64,000 nt of DNA from Gluconacetobacter entanii (GTDB lineage: Bacteria > Pseudomonadota > Alphaproteobacteria > Acetobacterales > Acetobacteraceae). The notes below the pieces were generated by a model. It did not search any database. It had not been told where the DNA came from and saw nothing but the letters and a program-made list of their open reading frames with translations. The DNA is taken from positions 62,001 to 126,000 of the forward strand of contig NZ_NKUF01000004.1 of NCBI RefSeq assembly GCF_003206495.1, given 5' to 3'. Position 1 is the first letter of the stretch. Every line of letters starts with the position of its first letter. Positions 8,180 through 17,783 of the stretch are shown here, in pieces. The translations under genes were made by a program, and so were the position numbers.

Positions 8180-9055
8180 TCATGGCTCCCCTGCCTGCCG
8201 CACAACCAGAGCGCGCGCGATTCCGCCAAGGTCACGGCGGATATCGACCACCTCCATCCCTTCTGCGCGGCCAAGGGCGGCCACGTCGCGGTCCTGCCCG
8301 ATCCCCAGTTCCACGATGCCAAGGCCATGCGGGCGCAACAGGTGCACCAGCGCGCGCATCACGATGCGGTAGCAGTCGAGGCCGTCATCACCCCCGTCAA
8401 GGGCGCGGTGCGGTTCATGGTCGCGGACATCGGGCATCAGGCCCTGCAGGTCCATATGCGGGATATAGGGCGGATTGCTGAATACAACGTCGAACCGTCC
8501 CGCGATGGCCTGCGCCCAGTCCCCGCAGATGATGTCACATCGCCCCGACAGGCCCACATGCCGCGCATTGCGCGACGCCAGCAGTGCGGCGTCGGGGGAC
8601 AGATCAACCCCAAGTCCCCATGCCTGTGGATATTCCTTCAGGGCCGCCAGCAGCAGGCAGCCCGTCCCCGTCCCGAGGTCAAGGATCGTGCGGACATCCC
8701 CCCGGTCGGGACGCAGGTCCAGCAGCGCTTCGATCAGCGTTTCGGTATCGGCGCGCGGGATCAGCGTGGCGGGGGAAACCTCCAGCGTCATGGACCAGAA
8801 CCCTGCCCTGCCGGTCAGGTAAGACAGCGGCTCATGCATCGCCCGTCGTGCAAGCAGCGCATGGAACTGCTCCAGCAGGGCGGTTTCGATCCGGTCACGC
8901 AGCAGCAGGCCACCAAGGTCCGTTCCCAGCACATGCGCCAGCAGGAGACGCGCTTCGCGGCGGGGCGTTTCGATGCCGGCCTGTGACAGGTGATGGGTCG
9001 CCTGTTGCACGACCATGCGCAAATCATGGGTGCCGGGCGGATCATCCTCTTTCAT
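8180..9055 (-). CDS. prmC: Release factor N5-glutamine methyltransferase PrmC (HemK)
   Basis: Cytoplasmic SAM-dependent enzyme that methylates the glutamine of the GGQ motif in release factors RF1 and RF2. The 291 residues are full length: an N-terminal helical domain, the SAM motif LDLGTGTGC, and the signature NPPY near residues 193-196 that holds the target glutamine. Its substrate RF1 is encoded nearby at 9566-10627. The usual prfA-prmC adjacency is interrupted by a secreted-protein gene on the opposite strand. The ATG at 9055 has a weak ribosome site. Confidence 0.94.
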   Translation of the reverse strand: MKEDDPPGTHDLRMVVQQATHHLSQAGIETPRREARLLLAHVLGTDLGGLLLRDRIETALLEQFHALLARRAMHEPLSYLTGRAGFWSMTLEVSPATLIPRADTETLIEALLDLRPDRGDVRTILDLGTGTGCLLLAALKEYPQAWGLGVDLSPDAALLASRNARHVGLSGRCDIICGDWAQAIAGRFDVVFSNPPYIPHMDLQGLMPDVRDHEPHRALDGGDDGLDCYRIVMRALVHLLRPHGLGIVELGIGQDRDVAALGRAEGMEVVDIRRDLGGIARALVVRQAGEP

Positions 9056-9085
9056 TGGACCATGTTTCCATCATACCCTGTCGCC

Positions 9086-9547
9086 ATGAAATCCGTTGCT
9101 CACCTTCTCTGTCGCGGCCTTGTCCCGGCGGCGTTCTGTCTTGTGGCCATGACGTCCACGGCTTTTGCCAGCACGTTCGATGTTACGGATGGCTGTGCCT
9201 CGGACGAGATTTCCGAGGTTTCGCGCCTGTATATCGACGAACGGCTGGTGGCGACATTCCAGCTTGACCCCCGCCATGCCGAACGCACCGTCACTATTGA
9301 AACACCTGTCGGCCGGCTCAATCATAGCTACGCCCTGTGCGGGGAGATCACGATCCGCCTCCCCACGGGCAAAGCCGAAACGCATGAAGTCAGTGGCGAA
9401 GGTGTCCTCCATGCTCCCGATGGGCATCATCTGGTGGCGCTGGGCGCGAAGAATTTTACCGAATTCTACCTTGATGACCCCGATGATCCCGATGTGGTGG
9501 AACATCACCCCGGCCGCAGTTCGCTGTGCGCCGCACCGACGTCGTAA
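9086..9547 (+). CDS. Small secreted protein of unknown function
   Basis: A 153-residue protein with a clear signal peptide: basic start MKSVAHLLCRG, a hydrophobic stretch with AAFCLVAM, and a likely cut after AFA near residue 27. The mature part is acidic, with two cysteines that could form a disulfide (CASDE and YALCGE), and ends in a DDPDDPD segment. I do not recognise the family. It lies on the plus strand between prfA and prmC, both on the minus strand, and ends 18 bases from the prfA stop. An alternative ATG at 9062 would lengthen the signal peptide. Confidence 0.65.
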   Translation: MKSVAHLLCRGLVPAAFCLVAMTSTAFASTFDVTDGCASDEISEVSRLYIDERLVATFQLDPRHAERTVTIETPVGRLNHSYALCGEITIRLPTGKAETHEVSGEGVLHAPDGHHLVALGAKNFTEFYLDDPDDPDVVEHHPGRSSLCAAPTS

Positions 9548-9565
9548 CCTTTCGGCTCCGGCTTC

Positions 9566-10627
9566 TCAATCCTCGTCCATCGCCAGCAGGGCCGCCTGTT
9601 CCTCCTGCGTCAGGGCGTCGACGAACTCATCAAGTTCACCGCCCATGACCTTGTCGATCTTGTAAAGCGTCAGGCCGATGCGATGGTCGGTGACGCGCCC
9701 CTGCGGGAAATTGTAGGTACGGATGCGTTCCGACCGGTCACCCGTGCCAACCTGTGACCGGCGATCGGCCGCACGGGTTTCGTGGGCGGCGGCGCGGTTG
9801 CGTTCATACAGGCGCGCACGCAGGATCTTCATCGCCTTTGCACGGTTCTTGTGCTGGCTCTTTTCTTCCTGCATCGCCACGACAATGCCGCTGGGCATAT
9901 GCGTGATGCGCACGGCGCTTTCCGTCTTGTTGACATGCTGCCCGCCCGCGCCGGAGGCGCGATAGACATCAATGCGCAGGTCGCTGTCATTGATCTCCAC
10001 ATCCACTTCTTCCGCTTCCGGCAGGACGGCGACCGTGACGGTGGAGGTATGGATGCGGCCCTGGCTTTCGGTGGCGGGAACACGCTGGACGCGGTGCACG
10101 CCCGATTCATATTTCAGGCGCGCGAACACGCCCCGGCCGGTAATGTTGGCGATCCCTTCACGCAGGCCGCCAAGTTCGGATTCATCATATTCGAGGATCT
10201 CGAACCGCCATCCCCGCTGGTCCGCATATCGCTGGTACGCCCCGAACAGTTGCCCGGCGAACAGCGCCGCCTCGTCCCCGCCCGCCGCCGGACGGATTTC
10301 AAGGATGGCGCTGCGTTCATCCGCCTCGTCACGCGGCAGCATGGCGATGCGGATGTCATGTTCCAGCACGGGGATGCGCTGGCGCAGTTCCGTAAGCTCA
10401 CTTTCGGCAAGGCCGCGCATTTCCGGATCGTCAAGCAGGCCCTGCGTTTCCTCCACCGCCTTTTCGGCGGCGCGCAGGGCATTGACCTTGGCAACGATGG
10501 GATCGAGTTCGGCAAATTCGCGCGATGCCTGGCTGAAGGCCGCGCCAGACAGTCCTTCGGCCAGTTGCGCCTGCAATTCCTCGCTGCGGGCTACGATCCG
10601 GTCAAGTCGTTCGTCAAACCGCGCCAC
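9566..10627 (-). CDS. prfA: Peptide chain release factor 1
   Basis: RF1 recognises UAA and UAG and triggers peptide release on the ribosome. The 353 residues are full length. The codon-recognition tripeptide is PAT at 184-186, which marks RF1 rather than RF2, and the catalytic GGQ is at 228-230 in [12 protein letters not shown]. The start is GTG at 10627, only two bases after the hisS TAA, so translation is probably coupled to hisS. PrmC, which methylates this GGQ glutamine, is encoded at 8180-9055. Confidence 0.97.
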   Translation of the reverse strand: MARFDERLDRIVARSEELQAQLAEGLSGAAFSQASREFAELDPIVAKVNALRAAEKAVEETQGLLDDPEMRGLAESELTELRQRIPVLEHDIRIAMLPRDEADERSAILEIRPAAGGDEAALFAGQLFGAYQRYADQRGWRFEILEYDESELGGLREGIANITGRGVFARLKYESGVHRVQRVPATESQGRIHTSTVTVAVLPEAEEVDVEINDSDLRIDVYRASGAGGQHVNKTESAVRITHMPSGIVVAMQEEKSQHKNRAKAMKILRARLYERNRAAAHETRAADRRSQVGTGDRSERIRTYNFPQGRVTDHRIGLTLYKIDKVMGGELDEFVDALTQEEQAALLAMDED

Positions 10628-10629
10628 CC

Positions 10630-11898
10630 TTATGCGTCCTGCGACAGACCGTGTAGGAAGGTACCGTGTAGGAAGGTGGTGACCTGATCCATCGCGACCT
10701 CGGTCTGTTCCCCCATGTCGAGGTCACGGACCTGCACGACGCCGCGCGCCACTTCATCCTCGCCAATGACGATGGCATGGGTCGCGTTCAGGCGGTTCGC
10801 ACGTTCCATGCGTCGCTTGAGGTTCCCGCGATAGGAGGTCTCCGCCCGGATATGCGCCCCACGCAGCGCCTGCAGCACGGTCAGGCCGGTCGCTGCCGCT
10901 CCCTCGCCCATCGGTACGACCATGACGGGACGCGGGGCTGCCGGTGCTTTCTCCAGCAGCATCGAAAGGCGTTCGATCCCGCCGGCCCAGCCGATGGCCG
11001 GGGTCTGCGGGCCGCCCATTTCGGACACCAGCCCGTCATACCGCCCGCCCGCCAGCACCGTGCCCTGCGTGCCCAGCCGTTCGGTCACGAATTCGAACGC
11101 CGTGTGGCTGTAGTAATCCAGTCCGCGCACGATGCGGGGATTTTCGCGGAAACCGACGCCAAGGATATCCAGCGTCTTGCGCAGGTCGTCCCAGAACGCC
11201 TGCGCCTGCGGGGTCAGGAAGCCCGAGATCAGCGGCGCATCTTCCACAACGGCCCGGTCCTGCGGCGACTTGCTGTCGAGGATGCGCAGCGGGTTGCGTT
11301 CCAGCCGGTTCAGGCTTTCGCTGGAAAGTTCGTCGCGCCGTTCCGAAAAATAGGTGACCAGCGCCGCGCGCCAGGCCGTCCGGCTTTCGATGTCGCCAAG
11401 CGTGTTGAGTTCAAGGACGGTATCGCGCGCAATGCCCAGGGCCTGCAGGATGTCGCGCCCCATTGCGATCACTTCGGCATCCGCCAGCGGTTCGGCAGGC
11501 CCCAGAAGTTCCGCGCCGATCTGGTGGAACTGCCGGTAACGTCCCTTCTGCGGGCGTTCGTAGCGGAACATCGGCCCGGCATAGAACACTTTCTGCGGCA
11601 GGGACTGCGTCAGGCCGTTGGTTACCAGTGCCCGGCACACGCTGGCCGTTCCCTCGGGGCGCAGCGTCAGCGATTCACCGCCACGGTCCTCGAAGGTGTA
11701 CATTTCCTTTGAAACGACATCCGACGTATCGCCCAGCGTCCGCTTGAAGACACGCGTATCCTCGAAGATCGGTGTGGCCCATTCGTCAAAACCGTAAAGA
11801 CCGGTAATGCGACGGGCCGTTTCGATGACATGCGCGAAACGGCGCTGCGTTTCCCCGATCAGGTCGTGGGTACCGCGGACGGGCTGTAAACTGCTCAC
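10630..11898 (-). CDS. hisS: Histidyl-tRNA synthetase
   Basis: Class II aminoacyl-tRNA synthetase charging tRNA-His. The 422 residues include the N-terminus PVRGTHDL, motif 2 around [17 protein letters not shown], the histidine-specific RGLDYY segment, motif 3 with GWAGGIERL, and a C-terminal anticodon-binding domain. The start is a GTG at 11898 with AGGA upstream. The last residues contain a short tandem repeat (TFLHG twice) caused by a 15-bp duplication at 10649-10678. It lies between ispG and prfA in a minus-strand run. Confidence 0.97.
   Translation of the reverse strand: MSSLQPVRGTHDLIGETQRRFAHVIETARRITGLYGFDEWATPIFEDTRVFKRTLGDTSDVVSKEMYTFEDRGGESLTLRPEGTASVCRALVTNGLTQSLPQKVFYAGPMFRYERPQKGRYRQFHQIGAELLGPAEPLADAEVIAMGRDILQALGIARDTVLELNTLGDIESRTAWRAALVTYFSERRDELSSESLNRLERNPLRILDSKSPQDRAVVEDAPLISGFLTPQAQAFWDDLRKTLDILGVGFRENPRIVRGLDYYSHTAFEFVTERLGTQGTVLAGGRYDGLVSEMGGPQTPAIGWAGGIERLSMLLEKAPAAPRPVMVVPMGEGAAATGLTVLQALRGAHIRAETSYRGNLKRRMERANRLNATHAIVIGEDEVARGVVQVRDLDMGEQTEVAMDQVTTFLHGTFLHGLSQDA
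10649..10678 (-). repeat. 15-bp tandem duplication in the 3' end of hisS
   Basis: The 15 bases at 10649-10663 are repeated at 10664-10678 with one mismatch. In frame this doubles five residues (TFLHG) close to the C-terminus of HisS. It looks like recent replication slippage; the frame is kept and the duplication sits in a non-catalytic tail. Confidence 0.85.
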
Positions 11899-12016
11899 TG
11901 CGAAAATCCTGCTTGAACGACATCATGCCTGCCACCTCCTCCTGTGCGAAGGGGCAGGCCTGCCGGAAGGGGACATGCAGGAAAAACCCGCGATATCCTC
12001 CCCTTCCCGACTGGTG

Positions 12017-13177
12017 TCAGCCTGCGGGCGTCAGTTCCGACGCGCGGGCCTTGTCTTCTTCCGCCTTGCGGGCGTCTTCCTCGGCCTGCATGGCCTTGGC
12101 CTTCGCTTCCACCAGTTCGACGATATGATCGACCATGTCGCCTGCCGGCATCGTGTGGTCCTGGCGCCCGGCGGAATAGACCATGTGCCGTCCGGCGCCA
12201 CCACCCGTCACGCCAAGGTCGGTCATCAGGGCCTCGCCCGGGCCATTGACCACGCAGCCGATGATCGACAGCGTCAGCGGCGTCTTGATATGGGCCAGTC
12301 GGTCTTCAAGTGTCTGGACGGTCTGGATCACGTTGAAGCCCTGGCGTGCGCAGGACGGGCAGGAGATGATCTTCACGCCACGATGGCGCAGGCCCAGCGA
12401 CTTGAGGATGTCCCAGCCGACCAGCACTTCTTCCTCCGGCTCCGCCGACAGGGAGACGCGCATCGTATCACCCACGCCCGCCCACAGCAGGTTGCCAAGG
12501 CCGATGGACGACTTGACGGTGCCCGCGCGCTTGCTGCCCGCCTCGGTAATGCCGATATGCAGCGGATGGTCGCAGACGTCCGCCAGTTGCTGGTAGGCCG
12601 CAACGGCAAGGAACACGTCGGAGGCCTTCACGCTGATCTTGAATTCATGGAAATCATGATCTTCGAGGATCTTGGCATGTTCCAGCGCGCTTTCAACCAG
12701 CGCATCGGGATTGGGTTCGCCGTATTTTTCCAGCAGGTGCTTCTCCAGCGACCCGGCATTCACGCCGATGCGGATGGAGCAGTTGTAGTCCTTTGCCGCG
12801 TTGACCACGTCACGCACGCGCTCGGCGCTGCCGATGTTGCCCGGGTTGATGCGCAGGCACGCGGCGCCGGCCTTGGCCGCCTCGATCGCGCGCTTGTAAT
12901 GGAAATGGATGTCCGCGACGATGGGGACATTCACTTCGCGCACGATTTCGGCCAGTGCGGTCGTGCTTTCCTCATCGGGGCACGAAACGCGCACGATATC
13001 GACCCCGGCCAGTTCCGCGCGGCGGATCTGGGCGATCGTGGCCTCTGCGTCGGTGGTCAGGGTGTTGGTCATGGTCTGCACCGAAATCGGCGCATCCCCG
13101 CCCACCGGCACCTTGCCCACGTGGATCTGCCGCGACTTGCGACGTTCGATATGCTGATAGGGACGATAGCTGCTCAT
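12017..13177 (-). CDS. ispG: 4-hydroxy-3-methylbut-2-enyl diphosphate synthase IspG (GcpE)
   Basis: Iron-sulfur enzyme of the non-mevalonate (MEP) isoprenoid pathway, converting MEcPP to HMBPP. The 386 residues contain the TIM-barrel segments VQTMTNT and DIHFHYK. The [4Fe-4S] ligands are Cys273 and Cys276 (CPSC) and Cys308 (GCVVNGPGE, with the accompanying Glu). The ATG at 13177 is preceded by GGAGGG at six bases, so it is preferred to the frame start at 13222. The C-terminus has a charged Ala/Lys/Glu-rich tail that is probably dispensable. In acetic acid bacteria the products feed ubiquinone and hopanoid synthesis (general knowledge). Confidence 0.96.
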   Translation of the reverse strand: MSSYRPYQHIERRKSRQIHVGKVPVGGDAPISVQTMTNTLTTDAEATIAQIRRAELAGVDIVRVSCPDEESTTALAEIVREVNVPIVADIHFHYKRAIEAAKAGAACLRINPGNIGSAERVRDVVNAAKDYNCSIRIGVNAGSLEKHLLEKYGEPNPDALVESALEHAKILEDHDFHEFKISVKASDVFLAVAAYQQLADVCDHPLHIGITEAGSKRAGTVKSSIGLGNLLWAGVGDTMRVSLSAEPEEEVLVGWDILKSLGLRHRGVKIISCPSCARQGFNVIQTVQTLEDRLAHIKTPLTLSIIGCVVNGPGEALMTDLGVTGGGAGRHMVYSAGRQDHTMPAGDMVDHIVELVEAKAKAMQAEEDARKAEEDKARASELTPAG

Positions 13178-13352
13178 TGTCTGCCCTCCATGCGAGGCGG
13201 GGAGTTCATGGCGGCCCGCCATGCGCGGGCATGACGGGCCGTGATGAAGTCCTGTTTTCAGATCCGGTGACGGATACGCATGCTGTCTTCACAACGTGCC
13301 GTTGCCGACCATATTACTCCGCTTTGTCGGTTTATGGGAGTGGGGATGCACA

Positions 13353-14486
13353 TTATTCCCCCCCATCCGATGGTCCCGGCGGCGGCAGGGGCGGCATCGG
13401 GGCCGATGTCGTGGTGGCCGGCCGCGCCGGTGGCGGCATGGGCGCGCGCGGCGCAGGCGTCGCCTGGGTGATGGTGCCACTGCTGATGGCCTGCGCGCTC
13501 AGGACGATGTTGTGTCTGACTTCCCCACTGCGCCCGAGCGGCGGCGAGGTCACGCCATTCGCGTTCAGCGTCAGGCCGCCGGCATTGCCGACCGTCATTA
13601 CAAGGTCATGTTTGTCCGCAGGAACCTGCCACGTTTCCCCACTGCCGAGCGTGTGGTCATAGATGACCCCGCCCCCCTGCTGGCGCACCTGCACCCATGT
13701 CGGGGCGGAGGCGATCAGCGTGATCTGGTCGGCGGGCGTCGCGGGGGCTGCGGCATCGGGGTGATCGGCATCAGGATGGGGGCCTGCCAGGGCGTTCCTG
13801 TCCTCGCCCATCTTTTCCACCGGGCCTGCGGGCGTCCGGGCCGTCGCACTGTCGTCCGGCGGCCCGGACGGGGCCAGTGCCGTGATGCTGTTCTGTTCCT
13901 GCTGCGGCAGGGGCTGCGGCGGGTTGGGCGGCAGTTCCACCGGCGCAGGCAGTACGGAGGCGATCTGTGGCGACGCCGTCCCCTGCGTGGAAATGCCGGG
14001 CAGGTCGGTATGGGCGGAAACGGCCGGCTGCTCCGGTGTCGCGGTCATGCGGTACCACCCCACATAGGCCCCGACCAGGATGACAATGCCACCCAGCAGG
14101 ATCACGCCCAGCGGCAGGCTCTTTTCAGGCAGCGGAACCGGAAATGACAGGTCGGGCTTGCGGTCGAAGGCCCCGCGCATCTCCATCTTGAACCGCTGGA
14201 TCAGGGGTTCGGGCGCCAGGCCGAGCGCCTTGGCATAGGTGCGCAGGAAACCGATGGCATAGGCGCTGCCCGGCAGGGCCTGTGCACGGCCTTCCTCCAG
14301 CGCCTCCAGATATGGCAGGCGTATGCGCAGCCATGAGGCGACATCAGGCAGGCTCCAGCCCAGTTGTTCGCGGCGCGCGCGCAGTTCCTGACCGACGCCA
14401 AGGGGGATGTCACCCGCCGGGGCAGATGTGGCCGCGTCACCGGGGTTCGTGTTTTTCTGGCGGAACATGCGTGTGCCCTCGCTCAT
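13353..14486 (-). CDS. RodZ-like protein: helix-turn-helix, one membrane span, DUF4115
   Basis: A 377-residue membrane protein with the RodZ layout. A Cro/C1-type helix-turn-helix domain lies at about 28-100 (LGVGQELRARREQLGWSL), followed by a basic linker, one membrane helix at about 123-145 (LGVILLGGIVILVGAYVGW), a long Pro/Ala-rich periplasmic linker, and a DUF4115 domain at about 265-335 (ITLIASAPTWVQVRQ). RodZ links the MreB cytoskeleton to the wall-elongation machinery. The C-terminus is a very proline-rich tail. The gene overlaps the upstream nitronate monooxygenase-like gene by four bases (ATGA) and precedes ispG, a typical alphaproteobacterial order. Confidence 0.88.
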   Translation of the reverse strand: MSEGTRMFRQKNTNPGDAATSAPAGDIPLGVGQELRARREQLGWSLPDVASWLRIRLPYLEALEEGRAQALPGSAYAIGFLRTYAKALGLAPEPLIQRFKMEMRGAFDRKPDLSFPVPLPEKSLPLGVILLGGIVILVGAYVGWYRMTATPEQPAVSAHTDLPGISTQGTASPQIASVLPAPVELPPNPPQPLPQQEQNSITALAPSGPPDDSATARTPAGPVEKMGEDRNALAGPHPDADHPDAAAPATPADQITLIASAPTWVQVRQQGGGVIYDHTLGSGETWQVPADKHDLVMTVGNAGGLTLNANGVTSPPLGRSGEVRHNIVLSAQAISSGTITQATPAPRAPMPPPARPATTTSAPMPPLPPPGPSDGGE

Positions 14487-15562
14487 TCGCGGCGCATCCT
14501 GTCTTCCTGCCGGATCAGGGCGTCGAGCGCCTGGTCAACAAGTTCGGCGATGATGTCGCGCACCGACTGTTCACTGGTGATCATGCCGACCGACTGTCCC
14601 GCCATGACGGACCCGTTTTCGACATCCCCCTCGATCACCGCGCGGCGCAGCGACCCGGCCCAGAAATGTTCGATATCCAGTTGTGCCTGCTCCTTCGTCA
14701 GTTCGCCTGACTGGAAGCGTCGCAGCGTTTCCGCCTGATGGGTGAGGAAACGGCGACTGCCCTCGTTGGACAGGCCGCGCACCGGAATGACGGGGAAGCG
14801 TTCGTCAAGCTGCACCGAGGTGACGGCGTCACGCGCGCTGGCGCGGATGAACGCCTTCTTGAAACGTTCATGCGCGATGCTGTCGGTCGAGGCGGCAAAG
14901 CGCGTGCCAAGCTGCGCACCCGCTGCCCCCTGCTCCAGGTAGGATACGATCGCATCCCCCCGTCCCAGGCCGCCAGCGACGAAAACGGGAATGTCACGGA
15001 TGAAGGGCAGCACTTCCTGCGCCAGCACCGTCAGCGACACGGGACCGACATGGCCGCCCGCCTCGGACCCTTCGATGACCAGCGCATCCACGCCCATGCG
15101 CATGAGGCGCTTGGCCAGCACGAAGGCGGGGGCAAAGGCGATGACCTTGGCCCCGCCATCCTTGATGGCGCGGATCACGGGACCGGACGGGATCCCCCCG
15201 GCCAGCACGACATGGCCGACGCCTGCGTCGAGGCAGACCTGCACAAGGTCGTCGAGGCGCGGATGCATGGTGATCAGGTTCACGCCGAACGGGCGGCTTG
15301 TGCGGGCCTGGGTTGCTGCGATCTCCTCCGCAAGGCGGTCAGGCTCCATCGCGCCGCAGGCCAGCACGCCAAAGCCGCCCGCGTTGGAAATCGCGGAGAC
15401 GAGGTGGCGTTCGCTGATCCACGACATGGCCCCGCCAAGGATGGAGACCTCGCTGCCGAGGAAGCGGGTTCCCGCCGACCAGAGCCGGTCAAGCCGCGCG
15501 CGCGCGGCAACCCGGCGGGGATCGGTGGCGGCAGTGGGGGATGAAGGGCTGGTCTGGTTCAT
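14483..15562 (-). CDS. Nitronate monooxygenase / 2-nitropropane dioxygenase family FMN enzyme
   Basis: A 359-residue FMN-dependent TIM-barrel protein. The N-terminal part has LGGAMSWIS and NAGGFGVLA; later EGSEAGGHVG and FVAGGLGRGDA form the flavin phosphate-binding segments, followed by GAAGAQLGTRF. These are hallmarks of the NMO/NPD family, which also includes FabK-type enoyl reductases; the true substrate cannot be told from sequence. The ATG at 15562 lies one base beyond the lysC stop, and the frame extends further to 15601. It ends overlapping rodZ by four bases, so lysC-NMO-rodZ probably form one transcript. Confidence 0.87.
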   Translation of the reverse strand: MNQTSPSSPTAATDPRRVAARARLDRLWSAGTRFLGSEVSILGGAMSWISERHLVSAISNAGGFGVLACGAMEPDRLAEEIAATQARTSRPFGVNLITMHPRLDDLVQVCLDAGVGHVVLAGGIPSGPVIRAIKDGGAKVIAFAPAFVLAKRLMRMGVDALVIEGSEAGGHVGPVSLTVLAQEVLPFIRDIPVFVAGGLGRGDAIVSYLEQGAAGAQLGTRFAASTDSIAHERFKKAFIRASARDAVTSVQLDERFPVIPVRGLSNEGSRRFLTHQAETLRRFQSGELTKEQAQLDIEHFWAGSLRRAVIEGDVENGSVMAGQSVGMITSEQSVRDIIAELVDQALDALIRQEDRMRRE

Positions 15563-15563
15563 T

Positions 15564-16817
15564 TCAGGCTGCATCAAGGCCGTAGGCGGCATGGAGGGCA
15601 CGGACCGCGAGTTCGGTATATTCCGCAGCGATCAGGACCGAGACCTTGATTTCACTGGTGGAGATGACCTGCACGTTGATGTTGCGTTCGGACAGGGTGC
15701 GGAACATCGTGTTGGCGACCCCGGTGTGCGAGCGCATGCCCACGCCCACCACGCTGATCTTCACCACGTCGTCGTCGGTGGCAAGTTCGCCGTAATGGAT
15801 GACGTCGCGCGCCTCCTCCAGCGCCTTGATGGCCTGGGCGAAATCCGTCTTGCCCACGGTGAACGTGATGTTGGTCATGCCATCATCACCCGTGCTCTGC
15901 ACGATCATATCGACATTCACGTTCGCTTCGGCCAGGGGGCCGAACACGGCGGCCGCGATTCCGGGGCGATCGGGAACCCGGCGCACGGAAATCTTTGCCT
16001 CGTCACTGGAATAGGCAATCCCGGCCACCAGTTCCTTTTCCACGATTTCGTCCTCATCCACGACTATTGAACCGGGCAGATGCCCCTCTGATGGCGCGGG
16101 GCCATCCGTAAAACTGGAAAGAACCTGCACGCGTACCCGCTCCTTCATCGCGAGTTCGACGCTGCGGGTCTGCAGGACCTTGGCCCCGACGGACGCGAGT
16201 TCAAGCATCTCCTCATAGGTGATTTTATCGAGCTTGCGTGCTTTGGCAACGATCCTGGGGTCGGTTGTATAGATTCCGTCCACGTCGGTATAGATGTCGC
16301 ACCGGTCCGCATGCAGCGCCGCCGCCAGCGCCACGGCGGAGGTGTCCGACCCCCCCCGGCCCAGCGTCGTGATGCGATTGTCGTGGTCCACGCCCTGGAA
16401 CCCCGCGATGACCGGCACCTGCCCCGCCTGCATAGAGGCGATCAGGGCCGTGCCGTCGATCGATTCAATGCGCGCCTTGCCATGCGCGTCATCGGTGCGC
16501 AGCGGGATCTGCCATCCCAGCCACGAACGCGCATCCACCCCCAGCGCCTGCAGCGCGATCGCGAGCAGCCCGCTGGTCACCTGCTCACCCGTGGCGACGA
16601 CCGTGTCATATTCGCGCGGGTCATGCAGGGTGGAGAGGTCCTGGCAGTAACCGACAAGCCGGTTGGTGACGCCGGACATCGCGGAGACGACGACCGCGAC
16701 CTCGCATCCCGCATCGACCTGTTTGCGGACCTTTTCCGCGACAGCGCGAATCCGCTCCAGATTGGCCACGGATGTGCCACCGAATTTCATAACGATCCGC
16801 GGTACGGTAGTGGACAT
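15564..16817 (-). CDS. lysC: Aspartate kinase
   Basis: Phosphorylates L-aspartate, the entry step to lysine, threonine, methionine and diaminopimelate. It has 417 residues. The kinase domain starts with VMKFGGTSV (Lys11), carries a GRGGSDTSA motif (about residue 150), and two ACT regulatory domains fill about 265-417, as expected for a feedback-controlled enzyme. The ATG at 16817 matches the family N-terminus; the frame extends to 16973 but the extra residues do not look native. It is divergent from ubiG. DapA at 44.4 kb is the branch-point enzyme of the same pathway. Confidence 0.96.
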   Translation of the reverse strand: MSTTVPRIVMKFGGTSVANLERIRAVAEKVRKQVDAGCEVAVVVSAMSGVTNRLVGYCQDLSTLHDPREYDTVVATGEQVTSGLLAIALQALGVDARSWLGWQIPLRTDDAHGKARIESIDGTALIASMQAGQVPVIAGFQGVDHDNRITTLGRGGSDTSAVALAAALHADRCDIYTDVDGIYTTDPRIVAKARKLDKITYEEMLELASVGAKVLQTRSVELAMKERVRVQVLSSFTDGPAPSEGHLPGSIVVDEDEIVEKELVAGIAYSSDEAKISVRRVPDRPGIAAAVFGPLAEANVNVDMIVQSTGDDGMTNITFTVGKTDFAQAIKALEEARDVIHYGELATDDDVVKISVVGVGMRSHTGVANTMFRTLSERNINVQVISTSEIKVSVLIAAEYTELAVRALHAAYGLDAA

Positions 16818-16975
16818 TGGAACATGCTCTCCGCTGTGGGTCAGGATTCGTGCTGTCCGGGCCAGTTCCGCAGATGGGTGGTCCGGGGCATTGCGGTTAT
16901 GTACAAGGCGCGTCACATACATCCCCCCCGCCTCTGCGTCCAGCGCGAGACAGCCAAATGAAAGGCGTTGCACCC

Positions 16976-17725
16976 ATGCAGCTTCACGATTCGCCGGCCC
17001 CGGGGCCGGGTTCGGTCTCCCCTTCCGAAATCGCCCGTTTCAGCGAACTGGCCGAAAGATGGTGGGATCCCACGGGGCCGATGCGTCCGCTGCATGCGAT
17101 GAACGACCTGCGGATATCATGGTCGCTGGCCCACCTGCCCGCCCCTGTCGATGCGCACGGGACGCGGCGCACGCTGCTGGATATCGGCTGTGGCGCAGGC
17201 CTTGCGAGCGAGGCTTTCGCACGCGCGGGTTTCGATGTCATGGGACTTGATGCCTCCAGCGCGGCCATTACGGCGGGGCGGCATCACCTGCGCCACCATC
17301 CCCTGCCCGAAGGCAGCGGGCCGCTGGCCTATCGCTGTGGCAGTGCGGAGGAACTATGTGCCGAAGGCGCGCGGTTCGATGCGATTTCCGCGCTGGAAGT
17401 GATCGAGCATGTGACTGATCCCGCCGCTTTCCTCGCCATGCTTGCGACGATGCTGCGGCCGGGTGGCGCGCTGATCGTCTCCACCATGAACCGGACGCTG
17501 CGTTCACTGGCGATGGCGAAGATCGGCGCGGAATACGTGCTGCGCCTGCTGCCGGTCGGCACGCATGAATGGCGCAAATTCATCACCCCTGCGGAACTGG
17601 GCCAGCAGGCCGTGCAGGCAGGATTGCGAATCGCGGATATCGCGGGGATGGTCCCCGGCCTTGGCGGCTGGCGCGAAAGCCGTGACCTCGGGGTCAACTA
17701 TATCGCCCAGCTTGTGCGCGACTGA
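16976..17725 (+). CDS. ubiG: Ubiquinone biosynthesis O-methyltransferase UbiG
   Basis: SAM-dependent methyltransferase doing both O-methylations in ubiquinone synthesis. The 249 residues begin with the typical UbiG head, SEIARFSELAERWWDP, and then MRPLHAMNDLR. The SAM motif is LLDIGCGAGLAS, and the later block STMNRTLRSLAMAKIGAEY is diagnostic of UbiG. The ATG at 16976 follows AAAGG; an ATG at 16958 is also possible. Ubiquinone is the electron acceptor for the periplasmic dehydrogenases of acetic acid bacteria (general knowledge). Confidence 0.95.
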   Translation: MQLHDSPAPGPGSVSPSEIARFSELAERWWDPTGPMRPLHAMNDLRISWSLAHLPAPVDAHGTRRTLLDIGCGAGLASEAFARAGFDVMGLDASSAAITAGRHHLRHHPLPEGSGPLAYRCGSAEELCAEGARFDAISALEVIEHVTDPAAFLAMLATMLRPGGALIVSTMNRTLRSLAMAKIGAEYVLRLLPVGTHEWRKFITPAELGQQAVQAGLRIADIAGMVPGLGGWRESRDLGVNYIAQLVRD

Positions 17726-17734
17726 GCACGGGAC

Positions 17735-17772
17735 CCATGTGGCCGCCCCACCTGCGTGGGGCCGCCACATGG
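17735..17772. terminator. Long hairpin between convergent ubiG and lactonase genes
   Basis: A 17-base arm at 17735-17751 pairs with 17756-17772 with one mismatch around a four-base loop (CTGC). Flanking bases (ACGGG and CCCGT) can extend the stem. It sits in the 58 bases between two convergent genes. There is no U-tract, so termination in both directions is inferred from stem strength and position. Confidence 0.7.
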
Positions 17773-17783
17773 CCCGTGGGCGT

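Noticed and set aside
11807-13234. 475-codon plus-strand frame opposite ispG
   Set aside because: Antisense shadow of ispG, whose iron-sulfur cysteines and conserved blocks are all on the minus strand.
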